Of a stretch of DNA of 64,000 nt, positions 8,613 to 17,750 are shown piece after piece. Position 1 is the stretch's first letter. Every line of letters begins with the position of its first letter. Source of the stretch: Chitinophagaceae bacterium. Its GTDB lineage: Bacteria > Bacteroidota > Bacteroidia > Chitinophagales > Chitinophagaceae. The notes beneath the pieces are model-generated. The model saw only the letters and a list, made by a program, of their open reading frames with translations. It had not been told where the DNA came from and searched no databases. The translations under genes and the position numbers were made by a program. Location of the stretch: NCBI GenBank assembly GCA_004322425.1, contig SCVJ01000021.1:1-64000 (forward strand), given 5' to 3'.

Positions 8613-9868
8613 ACTCAATAATAAAAATATATTTAAATCTGTATGTGTTTGTATACGCATTATATGTTTTTTTTAATAAAGGGATTTCGTATAGTTTTTT
8701 GGCGGAAGGTGTTTTAGCTCTAGGTGTTGTATTGATTTTTCTCAACAGGAAGTCGTATAAAATTTTGTTGGACAAACGAGTTTATTTATTGCTCTTTTTT
8801 CTTTTTATAACTACTATTTATTTCATTAGAGGAACGATGAACTTTGATTGGTTCAGCGTTACAAGAGATGCATTTATGTTTTATTATATTTTGTTTGCAT
8901 TCATAATGTTTTTGTTTCAGGATGAATTGCCATACTTATTTAAGCGATTGTGCTTGATTTATAAATGGTTTCCATTGGTGGCTTGTGTCTCTTTCTTATC
9001 GCTGGCTTATGTTCCTTTTTTTAGTGCTTTAAAAATTTTCGGCAACAATCATTTGTTGTTATATAAGTCGGGAGATATGGCCGTTCATTTGTTTATTTCA
9101 AGCATTTTATTTTTGAATGGATACATTCAAGTGTCTAAAAGATTCTTGATTGTTAATGCTGTTCTGGTTATCTATTTATTTTTTATTACTTCCACTTATA
9201 GCAGAGGAGGAATGCTCGCTTTTATTCTTGCATTTTGTATTTATCTATATTTTTCAAAAGAAATCAAAGGGAAAGCAATATTGAGTACATATGGAAAATA
9301 TTTACTCATTATAATTATCATTACTTTCCCTTTATTTTTAATGACAAATGTTAAAGAAAATTTTCAGGGAAGAAAACTTGGTATTGACCAGTTGAAAGAA
9401 AATATAGTCAGCATTGTTAATCCTAATATAGAAGGAACGTTAAGTGATAATAAGATTTGGAGATTGGTGTGGTGGTCCAAAATTGTTCAATACACTTTTG
9501 GCGGTGAATATTTTTTACAAGGTAAAGGGTTAGGAATGAGTTTGGTGGCTACTGATGAAATTATTACGGATGATGCGGAGCTTCGTTCTCCACATAATTT
9601 TCATTTGAATATTTTAGCCAGATTTGGGGTTCCCATTTTCTTGGTGTGGCTTTGCTGGCTCTTTTTCCATTTTAAAAAAATACGAGATAAAAAAGAAAAT
9701 CAATTTCAATTAATGATTCTTGCTATGATGATTGCTTTCATTATTAATGCAACATTTGATGTTTTTCTTGAAGGGCCGATGGGAGCTTTTCCTTTTTGGA
9801 CATTGGTTGGCATTAGTTATGTGGCGGATACTTTTGAAATTCAAATGACCCCAATTTTGAAAAGTTAA
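8609..9868 (+). CDS. Wzy-like O-antigen polymerase/ligase family membrane protein
   Basis: A polytopic inner-membrane protein of 419 residues with about ten predicted transmembrane helices. A large extracytoplasmic loop lies between roughly residues 250 and 335, as in Wzy polymerases and WaaL ligases. The loop contains SPHNFHLNILARFG (about residues 327-340), the histidine-bearing motif found near the active site of these proteins (HNxxL). TYSRGGMLAF near residue 195 is the usual conserved Arg segment. Given its place next to a flippase and an initiating transferase, polymerase is the better guess than ligase. No nearby lipid A core genes support a ligase role. Confidence 0.85.
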   Translation: MNSIIKIYLNLYVFVYALYVFFNKGISYSFLAEGVLALGVVLIFLNRKSYKILLDKRVYLLLFFLFITTIYFIRGTMNFDWFSVTRDAFMFYYILFAFIMFLFQDELPYLFKRLCLIYKWFPLVACVSFLSLAYVPFFSALKIFGNNHLLLYKSGDMAVHLFISSILFLNGYIQVSKRFLIVNAVLVIYLFFITSTYSRGGMLAFILAFCIYLYFSKEIKGKAILSTYGKYLLIIIIITFPLFLMTNVKENFQGRKLGIDQLKENIVSIVNPNIEGTLSDNKIWRLVWWSKIVQYTFGGEYFLQGKGLGMSLVATDEIITDDAELRSPHNFHLNILARFGVPIFLVWLCWLFFHFKKIRDKKENQFQLMILAMMIAFIINATFDVFLEGPMGAFPFWTLVGISYVADTFEIQMTPILKS

Positions 9869-9880
9869 AAAATTATTAAT

Positions 9881-11170
9881 GTGAATTTTATTTTGCAAAC
9901 AATCCGAAAGAAGTTTCAATATCTAATAAATCTTTGCGCTACATTTTTATCTCAAATTGCTAGTGCTGCTTCTGTTATTATTCTTACCCCTGTTTTATTA
10001 AGCGGGTTGAGCGCTGAACAGTTTGGATTATATGGAGTGCTATTGAATGTAATTGTCCTATCATCTGTATTTGATTTTGGACTCAATATTGGGTTGCTTC
10101 GAAAATTAATTTTCAATAAAGAAGATGCTGTAAGTCTCATTAACACACTTTTTTTCTTTTTCAGTATTCTTTTTATAACGAGCATTCCGATTTTTTATTT
10201 ATTATTTTCTGTTGATTTGATTCATACTGGAAACTCTTATTTTTTCTTTGCTTGTGTAATTGGTGTATTGATTTTACAAAATGTATTGGCCCTTTTTTTT
10301 GACGTAATCATACAGGTAGAAAATAAAATTTATGTAGGTAAAATTATTCGTGTAAGTAAAATTATAGCAGAAACAACGGTATTAATTTTTCTGAGTAAAC
10401 AGGGTTCTATTCAATTATTATTAATTGCTAGTGTTGGGATTAACTTTTTGTACATTTTATCGCTTTTTATATTCTCTAAAAAAGTTGTTAACTATAAACT
10501 TTCTTTATATAATTTTCGTTTTAGTACTTTATTAAGTCATATTCGATATAGCTTTTGGTATTTCCTAAATGCACTTGCCGGAGCAATGGTTTTCAATGCT
10601 CAGGTAATTGTGATTAGCGGAGTAGTGGGAGCAGTCATGGCAGCAAAATTTATTTTGGTAACTCGGTTTTTTGATATCATTCGCATTGGGCTTACAAATT
10701 TTACGACTATTTTGTTTCCTTTTTTGGCGATGAAACAAGCTGAAGAAAATTATGCTCATATAAAAAGTATGTTCTTAAAAATATTCAAAAGAGTCATTCT
10801 GCTTTCAGGATTAACATTAATTCTGACTATGACTGTGGGGCAACAAATTTTTAAAGTTTGGAATCAACAAGCGGATATTTTAACAATGGATTTGTATAAG
10901 TGGGTTGCAATATTTGTCACATTAGTTGTGATAGATAATGTACCTACTGTTTTTTTAAATGCTTTAAAATTGAATACCTATCAAACTATCATTGCCATAG
11001 TTCAAGGAATATTGGGTTTAATATTGGGATATATTTTTCTTCTTGAATTTGGGCTTATTGGAGTGGGGATTGCTTCTATTGTTGCCTTACTTGTTACAAA
11101 TTTTTTCTTTAGTCCAATTTATTTACTTAGGGCTATCAATAAAAAATTAACTTCGGGACATATTAAATAG
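9881..11170 (+). CDS. Wzx-like polysaccharide flippase (MOP superfamily)
   Basis: An integral membrane protein of 429 residues with about 12-14 hydrophobic helices distributed along its length, as in the polysaccharide transporters of the MOP (MATE/Wzx) superfamily. The opening region (QIASAASVIILTPVLLSGLSAEQFGLYGVLLNVI) carries the typical SAEQFGLYxxL segment, and FDFGLNIGLLRKL follows. It should flip the undecaprenyl-linked repeat across the inner membrane for Wzy-type polymerisation. GTG at 9881 is the start; no ATG near it fits better. It lies 12 bases after the polymerase gene. Confidence 0.9.
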   Translation: MNFILQTIRKKFQYLINLCATFLSQIASAASVIILTPVLLSGLSAEQFGLYGVLLNVIVLSSVFDFGLNIGLLRKLIFNKEDAVSLINTLFFFFSILFITSIPIFYLLFSVDLIHTGNSYFFFACVIGVLILQNVLALFFDVIIQVENKIYVGKIIRVSKIIAETTVLIFLSKQGSIQLLLIASVGINFLYILSLFIFSKKVVNYKLSLYNFRFSTLLSHIRYSFWYFLNALAGAMVFNAQVIVISGVVGAVMAAKFILVTRFFDIIRIGLTNFTTILFPFLAMKQAEENYAHIKSMFLKIFKRVILLSGLTLILTMTVGQQIFKVWNQQADILTMDLYKWVAIFVTLVVIDNVPTVFLNALKLNTYQTIIAIVQGILGLILGYIFLLEFGLIGVGIASIVALLVTNFFFSPIYLLRAINKKLTSGHIK

Positions 11171-11175
11171 TATTT

Positions 11176-11943
11176 GTGTTTGTTAGACAAAAATTAGAGA
11201 AAGTAAACATTGCTGGAGTTGGGATTTCAAATATTAATTTGAAGGAAATGTTGGAAATATTTAGCTCTGCAATTTCCAATAATCAAAAGATACGTGTATG
11301 TGTAACACCTGTCAATTGCATAGTTAAAGCAAATAAAGATGAATTTCTTAAAAATATTTACAATACTGCCGATGTAGTACTTTGTGATGGAATGCCGATT
11401 TTATGGGCATCTCATTTTATTAATAAACCATTAGCAGCACGTATTACAGGTTTGGACGTATTGCCTCTCTTTAGCGAGATTTGTTCTCAAAAAGGATATT
11501 CTTCATTTTATTTAGGAGCTAAAAGTGGAGTGGGTGATTCACTTAAATCCAAATTAATCAGTATGTTTCCTGAATTGAAAGTAGTTGGAGTTTATAGTCC
11601 ACCAATAGCAGAAAAATTTTTGGAAGAAGAAAATCAAAAAATAATATCAATGATTAATGAAGCAAAGCCAAATATTCTATGGGTTAGCTTAACGGCTCCC
11701 AAACAAGATCGTTGGATTTATTCTCATTATGATAAAATTGACGCTAATATAATTATAGGAATAGGAGGCGCATTTGAAGTTGCTGCTGGGTTATTGAAAC
11801 GAGCTCCCAAATGGATGCAACAATCAGGATTGGAATGGTTATATAGATTTTTGCAAGAACCTGTTCGATTGTTTCATCGTTATTTTATAGAAGCACCTAA
11901 GTTTTTTCCTATGGTATTGAAACAAAAAATAAAAAATAATTGA
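11176..11943 (+). CDS. WecG/TagA/CpsF-family glycosyltransferase (GT26)
   Basis: A GT26 transferase, the family that adds the second sugar (often an N-acetylmannosamine derivative) to a polyprenyl-linked primer. Family blocks are present: VTPVNCIVKANKD at about residue 43 (TPN variant), ADVVLCDGMPILWAS (about 68-82), ARITGLDVLPLF, and LWVSLTAPKQDRWI at about 160-173 (PKQE variant). The C-terminal GIGGAFEVAAG...RAPKWMQQSGLEWLYRFLQEP is diagnostic. Length 255 is normal. The start is GTG 11176, five bases after the flippase stop. Its position just before the initiating transferase gene suggests it works on that enzyme's product. Confidence 0.93.
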   Translation: MFVRQKLEKVNIAGVGISNINLKEMLEIFSSAISNNQKIRVCVTPVNCIVKANKDEFLKNIYNTADVVLCDGMPILWASHFINKPLAARITGLDVLPLFSEICSQKGYSSFYLGAKSGVGDSLKSKLISMFPELKVVGVYSPPIAEKFLEEENQKIISMINEAKPNILWVSLTAPKQDRWIYSHYDKIDANIIIGIGGAFEVAAGLLKRAPKWMQQSGLEWLYRFLQEPVRLFHRYFIEAPKFFPMVLKQKIKNN

Positions 11944-11947
11944 AAGT

Positions 11948-13351
11948 ATGACTAGTGGCTCTAGAATAAATTATATAATTAGATTTTATCTGGATATTTT
12001 CTCGTTGGCATTACTTTACTTCCTAACAAAAATAGTCATTGGTGTTCCAGATAATTCTATTCAGTCACTAACAGTCCAGATAATTATTATTATAAGCTTG
12101 ATTAGTTGGTATATCTCTGCTTTTGTTTTCCAACTCTATTTAGATATAAGTATTATTTCATTTTCTCAGGAGCTGATCAATTTTTTCAAAGTAGTTTTAA
12201 TCCATTTATTAATTCTGGCTTTTGTTCTTTTTATGATTTCAAATGACTTCAAAAGTTATCGACCATTAATTATTTTTTATAATCTAGGCATCATAATTTT
12301 TATTCCAATTCAAAAATATCTTTATCGTGTGGTGGCAGCTTTCGTTCGAAAGCAATATAAGTTTGAGAAAAAAATTATTATAGTCGGAAGTAAATTTTCG
12401 GAAGCACTATCAAAAAGTTCGTCACTGTCAAATAATGATCTTCGGTATAAAATTCTGGGTATTATTGAGGATGAACAAAATGGATTTTCAAATGAAAAAT
12501 ATTTAGGAAACATTACACAGTTAAGCACTGTGCTAAAAGAGATGGAGGTTGATGAAGTAATGCTGGCCTTGCCTGTAGCTGAAACTAAAAAAATTAATGA
12601 AGCAATTTCTGTTTGCGAAAAAGCACAAACTAGAGTTAGTATATTAGCCGATATGAATAATTATGGTACGGCAGTTTTAAAAGCAACAAATTATGCCGGA
12701 TTCCCGGTTGTTAATATTCGTCAATATCCGTTGGACGACTTGGAGAACAAGTTTTTTAAGAGAGTATTCGATATTATTTTTTCTACTCTATTTCTTATTT
12801 TTATTTTCAGTTGGTTATTTCCAATCATTGCAGTTTTAATCAAACTAACATCAAAAGGTCCTATATTTTTTAAGCAACATCGTTGGGGGTTGTACAATGA
12901 AAAAATTGATTGCTTAAAGTTTCGAACAATGTATGTGGGCAGTCCACAATTAAATGATGATGGGGAGTATCTACATACTTCAAAAAATGACCAAAGAGTA
13001 ACATCAATTGGTAAAATATTGCGCAAAACAAGTTTTGATGAACTGCCACAATTCTTAAACGTATTAGCTGGAACTATGTCAATCGTTGGGCCAAGACCTC
13101 ATCCCGTACCGTTGTCAATAGAAGCAAAAGCGCAAATACAAAATTATATGTTGCGTCATCTTGTAAAACCCGGCACAAGCGGGTGGGCACAGGTAAATGG
13201 GAGTAGAGGAGAAGTGCAATCCCCACAAGAAATGCAAAGAAGAGTTAATTTCGATATTTGGTACATTGAAAATTGGAGTTTTGGATTAGATTTTCAAATT
13301 ATTTTTCAAACCATCATAAATATGATAAAAGGCGATGAAAAAGCATATTGA
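11948..13351 (+). CDS. Polyprenyl glycosylphosphotransferase (initiating sugar transferase, WcaJ/WbaP type)
   Basis: This enzyme starts repeat-unit synthesis by moving a sugar-1-phosphate from a nucleotide sugar to undecaprenyl phosphate at the inner membrane. The N-terminal half has four transmembrane helices, then a CoA-binding-like domain (KKIIIVGSKFSEAL, about 137-150). A fifth hydrophobic segment sits near residues 277-300. The catalytic C-terminal domain shows GPIFFKQHRWG, CLKFRTMYV, TSFDELPQFLNVLAGTMSIVGPRPH and KPGTSGWAQVNGSRGE, all hallmark motifs. The length of 467 is typical of the five-helix class. The sugar (glucose or galactose are usual) is not determinable. The stop overlaps the next gene by 17 bases. 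Confidence 0.95.
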   Translation: MTSGSRINYIIRFYLDIFSLALLYFLTKIVIGVPDNSIQSLTVQIIIIISLISWYISAFVFQLYLDISIISFSQELINFFKVVLIHLLILAFVLFMISNDFKSYRPLIIFYNLGIIIFIPIQKYLYRVVAAFVRKQYKFEKKIIIVGSKFSEALSKSSSLSNNDLRYKILGIIEDEQNGFSNEKYLGNITQLSTVLKEMEVDEVMLALPVAETKKINEAISVCEKAQTRVSILADMNNYGTAVLKATNYAGFPVVNIRQYPLDDLENKFFKRVFDIIFSTLFLIFIFSWLFPIIAVLIKLTSKGPIFFKQHRWGLYNEKIDCLKFRTMYVGSPQLNDDGEYLHTSKNDQRVTSIGKILRKTSFDELPQFLNVLAGTMSIVGPRPHPVPLSIEAKAQIQNYMLRHLVKPGTSGWAQVNGSRGEVQSPQEMQRRVNFDIWYIENWSFGLDFQIIFQTIINMIKGDEKAY

Positions 13352-14924
13352 TTGTAATTTTCAAAGAACTATTGTTTTAGTGTTAGGTTTATTATTTTTT
13401 TTGCCAACACAAGTGTTCTCCCAAATCGCTTTGGAAAGGCATTCGAATGAAGTATATCACTATTTAGCACGCATGGCTCAAAAAGGTATAATCTCGTTTG
13501 ACGATATCATCCTTCCCCTTTCAAAAAATAAAATTAAAAACGAGTTAGATAGTGTTCAATCCAAATCTGCGTTATTAACAGAAGTTGAAAAATCTGAATT
13601 ATTATTTTATTCTAAAGAATTTTCAGAAAATAAGTTTGAAAAAAAATTAACATTTCAAAGAGGCTCATTCTCACTTTCACTTAATCCTTTAGTTACCATT
13701 AATCGATTTAATCGCAAGGGAAAATCTTTTATGCAAACAAGTGGTGGAGTTCAATTTTATGGAAATGCTTCTAGTAAAATTGGGTTTCAATTTTCTTTTC
13801 TTGATTATACAGAAAAAGGTCAAGGCATACAATTTGTACGAAATAGGTTAATTGACGGATCGTCCGCCGGTATTATTTCCTATGATACATTTAATAGAAA
13901 GAGAATAAATTATGCAGAAATTAGGACTTCGATCAGTTATCAATTTAAGAAAGGTCAACTAAGTATTGGACAAGATTATTTAAATTTTGGATATGGTGAA
14001 AATGGAAGAATTGTGTTAGGAGATAAAGCACCAACCTATCCTTTTATTCGATGGGACTATCAATTGTTGAAGGGTATAAAGTTTAATTTTATACACAGTT
14101 GGCTTCAGTCTGGGTTAGTGGATTCTTCTCGTTCGTATACAATACCGGGTGGGGGTTTTGGAGGTATTCGTGAAGTGGATATTTCAAAATATATGGCGAT
14201 ACATAGTTTAGATTTTACAATAAAAAAAGGTTTGGTTTTTACTCTTGGCGAGTCAATGATTTATAATGATAAACTAAACGTGGGTTATTTTATTCCTATA
14301 ATGTTTTTTAAAGCGTTTGATAATTACAGCAATAGAGGTTCTATCGTAAAAGGTTCGAATGGCCAATTTTTTCTTCAATTAAATGCACGTAATCAATTAC
14401 CGAAAACACATTTTTACGCATCACTGTTGGTTGATGAAATAAAAATTTCTAAAATATTGGATAAAAAAGCTGCTCGCAATCAATTAGGTTATACTGTCGG
14501 CGGATCTATTACAGACCTTGGCGTTTCTTATTTAACTGCAGGTGCTGAATACACTAGAATTAGGCCTTTTGTTTATTCCAATTTTTTACCTGCTCAGAAT
14601 TATTCGAGTTCGGGATATTCAATTGGAGATTGGATGGGAAACAATTCCGATCGAATCATTTTATTTTTAAAATACACTCCGATTCCGAAATTAAAATTGT
14701 TGGCCCGTTATCAGCAAATACGGAAAGGTGGATTAGGTACAATCGACCAGCAATACAACCAACAACCGCAACCCGATTTTTTATTTGATTTTCAAACTAC
14801 TCAAAAAGATATTTTTTTACAGGCAAAATATGAATGGTTACATCGCTTCTGCTTTAACGTAACTTATAACCGGTATTCCAAATCTGCTACTTTTTCTTCA
14901 GCCGGTTTTACGTTTGGATTATAA
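13335..14924 (+). CDS. Wzi-like capsule assembly outer-membrane protein, copy 3
   Basis: A 529-residue secreted beta-rich protein. After a signal peptide (hydrophobic core about 13-27, ending VFSQ) it has a short helical domain, LARMAQKGIISFDD..., like the N-terminal part of many Wzi-like proteins. The rest is a predicted barrel with frequent Tyr/Phe/Gly, including LSIGQDYLNFGYGENGRIVLGDKAP (about 212-236), the place where Wzi has its GPG motif. It lacks the NLWWGPG sequence of copies 1 and 2, so it is a more distant relative and assignment rests on general pattern plus location. It overlaps the initiating transferase gene, so it belongs to the operon. Confidence 0.62.
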   Translation: MKKHIDCNFQRTIVLVLGLLFFLPTQVFSQIALERHSNEVYHYLARMAQKGIISFDDIILPLSKNKIKNELDSVQSKSALLTEVEKSELLFYSKEFSENKFEKKLTFQRGSFSLSLNPLVTINRFNRKGKSFMQTSGGVQFYGNASSKIGFQFSFLDYTEKGQGIQFVRNRLIDGSSAGIISYDTFNRKRINYAEIRTSISYQFKKGQLSIGQDYLNFGYGENGRIVLGDKAPTYPFIRWDYQLLKGIKFNFIHSWLQSGLVDSSRSYTIPGGGFGGIREVDISKYMAIHSLDFTIKKGLVFTLGESMIYNDKLNVGYFIPIMFFKAFDNYSNRGSIVKGSNGQFFLQLNARNQLPKTHFYASLLVDEIKISKILDKKAARNQLGYTVGGSITDLGVSYLTAGAEYTRIRPFVYSNFLPAQNYSSSGYSIGDWMGNNSDRIILFLKYTPIPKLKLLARYQQIRKGGLGTIDQQYNQQPQPDFLFDFQTTQKDIFLQAKYEWLHRFCFNVTYNRYSKSATFSSAGFTFGL

Positions 14925-14964
14925 CTAATTTTTTTTATCATTTCTTGAGAGAACATTCAGATAT

Positions 14965-14984
14965 TTACATTGAAATTAATGTAA
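14965..14984. repeat. Inverted repeat immediately before a start codon
   Basis: A perfect 7-bp inverted repeat, ttacatt (14965-14971) and aatgtaa (14978-14984), with a 6-base spacer, ends one base before the ATG at 14986. It could be an operator for a dimeric regulator, a weak hairpin over the initiation region, or chance in AT-rich DNA. Confidence 0.3.
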
Positions 14985-14985
14985 A

Positions 14986-15816
14986 ATGCTTCGATCGCTA
15001 CTAGTTATAACTTGGAATGGAATAGAGAACCCTTTTGCTGCCGTACATGCAGACGTAAAGCCAGACTTTGATATCCTACTATTTAATTATTCAGGAAATG
15101 GAAAAATCCCTAATTATTCTACAGTAATTCCTAATTATCTTGTTTCTCATTCTACTGAAAACAAGGGACAAGTGTTTGAACAGGTTTGTTATTTTTTGGA
15201 ACAAGAAAATAAAACTTCATACGAGTATGTTGGTGTGTATGATGATGATCTTATTTTTAAAATTTCCGATATTAATTCTATGCTTCATCTTGCTCAATTT
15301 CATAAATTGGATGTTTTTCATGCTTCCATTTCACACGATAGTTATTTCAGTCATAGAAGATTTCTCCATAAGTCATCATTGTTTTTGGAAGTAGTAGAAT
15401 GGGTAGAAATTATGGCGCCATTTTATCGGGAAGAAATTTTTAAAAAATGTTTACCTTATTTTAAAAAAGCAATTTCCGCACATGGTATTGACTGCTTTTT
15501 AGTTCCTGTACTACAGCGGATTCTCAAGAGAACTAATACGGCATTAATTCACGCCGTAATGATAAAACATAGCAGGCCTGTAAAAAGTCATCAACGAATT
15601 TATTCCAACAATAAAACAAGTGATGAAGAAACAGAATTGATCAGACAAGAAGCAATTTCTTTAGCTCAAAAGTATCCTGAACTTTTTGATGAAAATTTTT
15701 ACAGAAAAATTTTGAAAGTTGGCAATGAACATTTATTAGAGGCTGAGGATAAATTAATCAAGGTTAAAAAACTCATTATGGGATTTTGGACAAAGGCCAA
15801 GAACGAAGCCAATTAG
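14986..15816 (+). CDS. DUF707-like, probable glycosyltransferase-type protein
   Basis: A 276-residue soluble protein. A YEYVGVYDDDLIF segment (about residues 76-88) resembles the DxD metal/nucleotide-sugar site of GT-A enzymes. Farther on, VEWVEIMAPFYREEIF (about 143-158), HGIDCFLVPVL (about 169-179) and a terminal IHAVMIKHSRPV (about 191-202) fit the block order I associate with DUF707 proteins. This last match is from memory and needs a profile search. No signal peptide or membrane helix is visible. It follows the third Wzi gene by 61 bases on the same strand, so it is probably the last gene of the polysaccharide locus. Function is not established. Confidence 0.6.
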   Translation: MLRSLLVITWNGIENPFAAVHADVKPDFDILLFNYSGNGKIPNYSTVIPNYLVSHSTENKGQVFEQVCYFLEQENKTSYEYVGVYDDDLIFKISDINSMLHLAQFHKLDVFHASISHDSYFSHRRFLHKSSLFLEVVEWVEIMAPFYREEIFKKCLPYFKKAISAHGIDCFLVPVLQRILKRTNTALIHAVMIKHSRPVKSHQRIYSNNKTSDEETELIRQEAISLAQKYPELFDENFYRKILKVGNEHLLEAEDKLIKVKKLIMGFWTKAKNEAN

Positions 15817-15863
15817 AAAAAGCAATAATATATTAATTCATAAATTCGCTACAATACCAAATT

Positions 15864-16835
15864 ATGCCAGTCAATTCTAAACGTCAATTTCTCGATTTTG
15901 AAAAACCCATCAAAGATCTTGTTGATACTATTGAAAAGTATAAGCATGACGAGGAAAAGACGAAAGTGAATATGTCGGATTCCATAAATAAGTTGGAGTT
16001 AAATATTTTAGAGCAACGAAAAGAAATAACCACAAGCTTGAGTAACTGGCAACGTGTTCAATTAAGCCGTCATCCAGATAGACCTTACACACTGAAGTAC
16101 ATTAATAATATGACTTCAGATTTTGTAGAATTATTTGGCGACAGAAATGTAAAAGATGATAAAGCAATGGTTGGTGGATTTGCCAATTTGAATGGTCAGA
16201 CAGTTATGATTATTGGGCAACAAAAAGGTATCAATACCAAAACACGGCAACTACGAAATTTTGGAATGGCAAATCCCGAGGGATATCGCAAAGCTCTCCG
16301 CTTGATGAAGTTGGCAGAAAAATTTAATAAGCCCATCATTACGTTAATCGATACACCCGGTGCATTCCCTGGTTTAGAAGCAGAAGAAAGAGGCCAAGGT
16401 GAGGCTATTGCGAAGAATATTTATGAAATGATGCGGCTTAAAGTACCAGTAATTTGTGTGGTTATTGGTGAGGGAGCCAGTGGTGGCGCATTAGGAATTG
16501 GTGTTGGCGATCGTGTATTTATGATGGAAAATACTTGGTACACTGTTATAAGCCCCGAAAGCTGCTCTTCAATTTTGTGGCGGAGTTGGGAGAAAAAAGA
16601 GATTGCTGCCGAGCAATTGAGATTGACTGCTACAGAGATGCTTGGATTTGGGTTGATTGATGGAATTATTCCAGAGCCAATTGGTGGGGCTCATTGGGAT
16701 TATCTTGAAGCAGCACAAATACTTAAAGATTTTTTAGCACCCATTTTAAAAATGTTACAACAAAGCTCATCCGAAGAAAGAGTAAATCAGCGTATAGAAA
16801 AATTTGGTAAAATGGGTTTTTGGGAAGAAGTTTAA
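15864..16835 (+). CDS. accA: Acetyl-CoA carboxylase carboxyltransferase subunit alpha
   Basis: AccA pairs with AccD to move the carboxyl group from biotin to acetyl-CoA, giving malonyl-CoA for fatty acid synthesis. The 323 residues match the family length (E. coli 319) and cover it fully. The N-terminal helix begins [10 protein letters not shown]. The crotonase-fold core contains [87 protein letters not shown] and [11 protein letters not shown]. accD is not adjacent. dapA follows 24 bases downstream on the same strand. Confidence 0.97.
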   Translation: MPVNSKRQFLDFEKPIKDLVDTIEKYKHDEEKTKVNMSDSINKLELNILEQRKEITTSLSNWQRVQLSRHPDRPYTLKYINNMTSDFVELFGDRNVKDDKAMVGGFANLNGQTVMIIGQQKGINTKTRQLRNFGMANPEGYRKALRLMKLAEKFNKPIITLIDTPGAFPGLEAEERGQGEAIAKNIYEMMRLKVPVICVVIGEGASGGALGIGVGDRVFMMENTWYTVISPESCSSILWRSWEKKEIAAEQLRLTATEMLGFGLIDGIIPEPIGGAHWDYLEAAQILKDFLAPILKMLQQSSSEERVNQRIEKFGKMGFWEEV

Positions 16836-16859
16836 ATAAACAAGAACAATTAAAAAGGA

Positions 16860-17735
16860 ATGAAAAATAAGTTTAGAGGAACTGGTGTGGCCATCATTAC
16901 TCCTTTTTATCAAGATGGAAAAATTGATTGGCAGAGTTTTGAAAATATAATCAACCATATTATTAATGGTAAGTGTGATTACCTAGTTGTTTTAGGAACT
17001 ACTGGAGAAAGTGCTACGATTCATGGTAATGAAAAGCAAGAAATATTTTCATTTGTAAAAAAAGTAAACTCCAATCGATTGGCACTTGTTGCAGGAATTG
17101 GTGGAAACGATACACAAGAAGTTGTAACAGCTCTTCAATCTTTTGATTTAACAGGATATGATGCTATTCTTTCTGTATCACCTTATTATAATAAACCTAA
17201 TCAAGAAGGAATTTTTCAACATTACAAATTCATTGATGCCGCATCACCGCTGCCTATAATTATGTACAACGTGCCTGGAAGAACTGGCCAAAATATGACT
17301 GCTGCCACGCAACTCAGAATTGCAACTGAGTGTAAAAATATTTTTGCAACTAAAGAGGCAAGTGGAAATTTTGATCAAATAATGCAACTCATTAAAAGCA
17401 AACCCAAAGATTTTATGGTTATTAGTGGCGATGATGGAATTACATTGCCAATGATTGCTTGCGGTGCAGATGGTGTTATTTCAGTTGTAGCTAATGCCTA
17501 TCCAAAAGATTTTTCTGAAATGGTTCGCCAATGTTTGAATGGTGATTTTGAAAACGCAAAAACACTTCATTACAAATACACTGACATTATTAATTCAATG
17601 TTTGAAGAAGGAAGTCCCAGTGGAGTGAAGGCCTATTTAAGTGAAATGGGATTGTGCAAAAATTATTTCAGAATGCCCGTATGGCCCGTGAGCGAAAAGC
17701 AATTATTAAAGATTAAGGAATTAATGAATCAGTAA
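16860..17735 (+). CDS. dapA: 4-hydroxy-tetrahydrodipicolinate synthase
   Basis: DapA condenses pyruvate and aspartate semialdehyde in the lysine/diaminopimelate pathway, in the cytoplasm. The TIM-barrel is complete at 291 residues. The substrate motif GTTGESAT is at about residues 46-53, YNVPGRTG with its catalytic tyrosine is at about 137-144, and the Schiff-base lysine lies in FATKEASGN at about 165. GDDGITLPMIACGADGVISV follows as usual. It probably shares the accA transcript. The product feeds peptidoglycan synthesis, in line with other envelope genes in the window. Confidence 0.96.
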   Translation: MKNKFRGTGVAIITPFYQDGKIDWQSFENIINHIINGKCDYLVVLGTTGESATIHGNEKQEIFSFVKKVNSNRLALVAGIGGNDTQEVVTALQSFDLTGYDAILSVSPYYNKPNQEGIFQHYKFIDAASPLPIIMYNVPGRTGQNMTAATQLRIATECKNIFATKEASGNFDQIMQLIKSKPKDFMVISGDDGITLPMIACGADGVISVVANAYPKDFSEMVRQCLNGDFENAKTLHYKYTDIINSMFEEGSPSGVKAYLSEMGLCKNYFRMPVWPVSEKQLLKIKELMNQ

Positions 17736-17750
17736 TTCGTTTTACTTTAC

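Noticed and set aside
229-15816. Polysaccharide locus as a horizontally acquired island
   Set aside because: No integrase, transposase or flanking repeats are seen. The tRNA-Asp at the left edge is a possible integration site, but no copy of its 3' end is evident at the right side.
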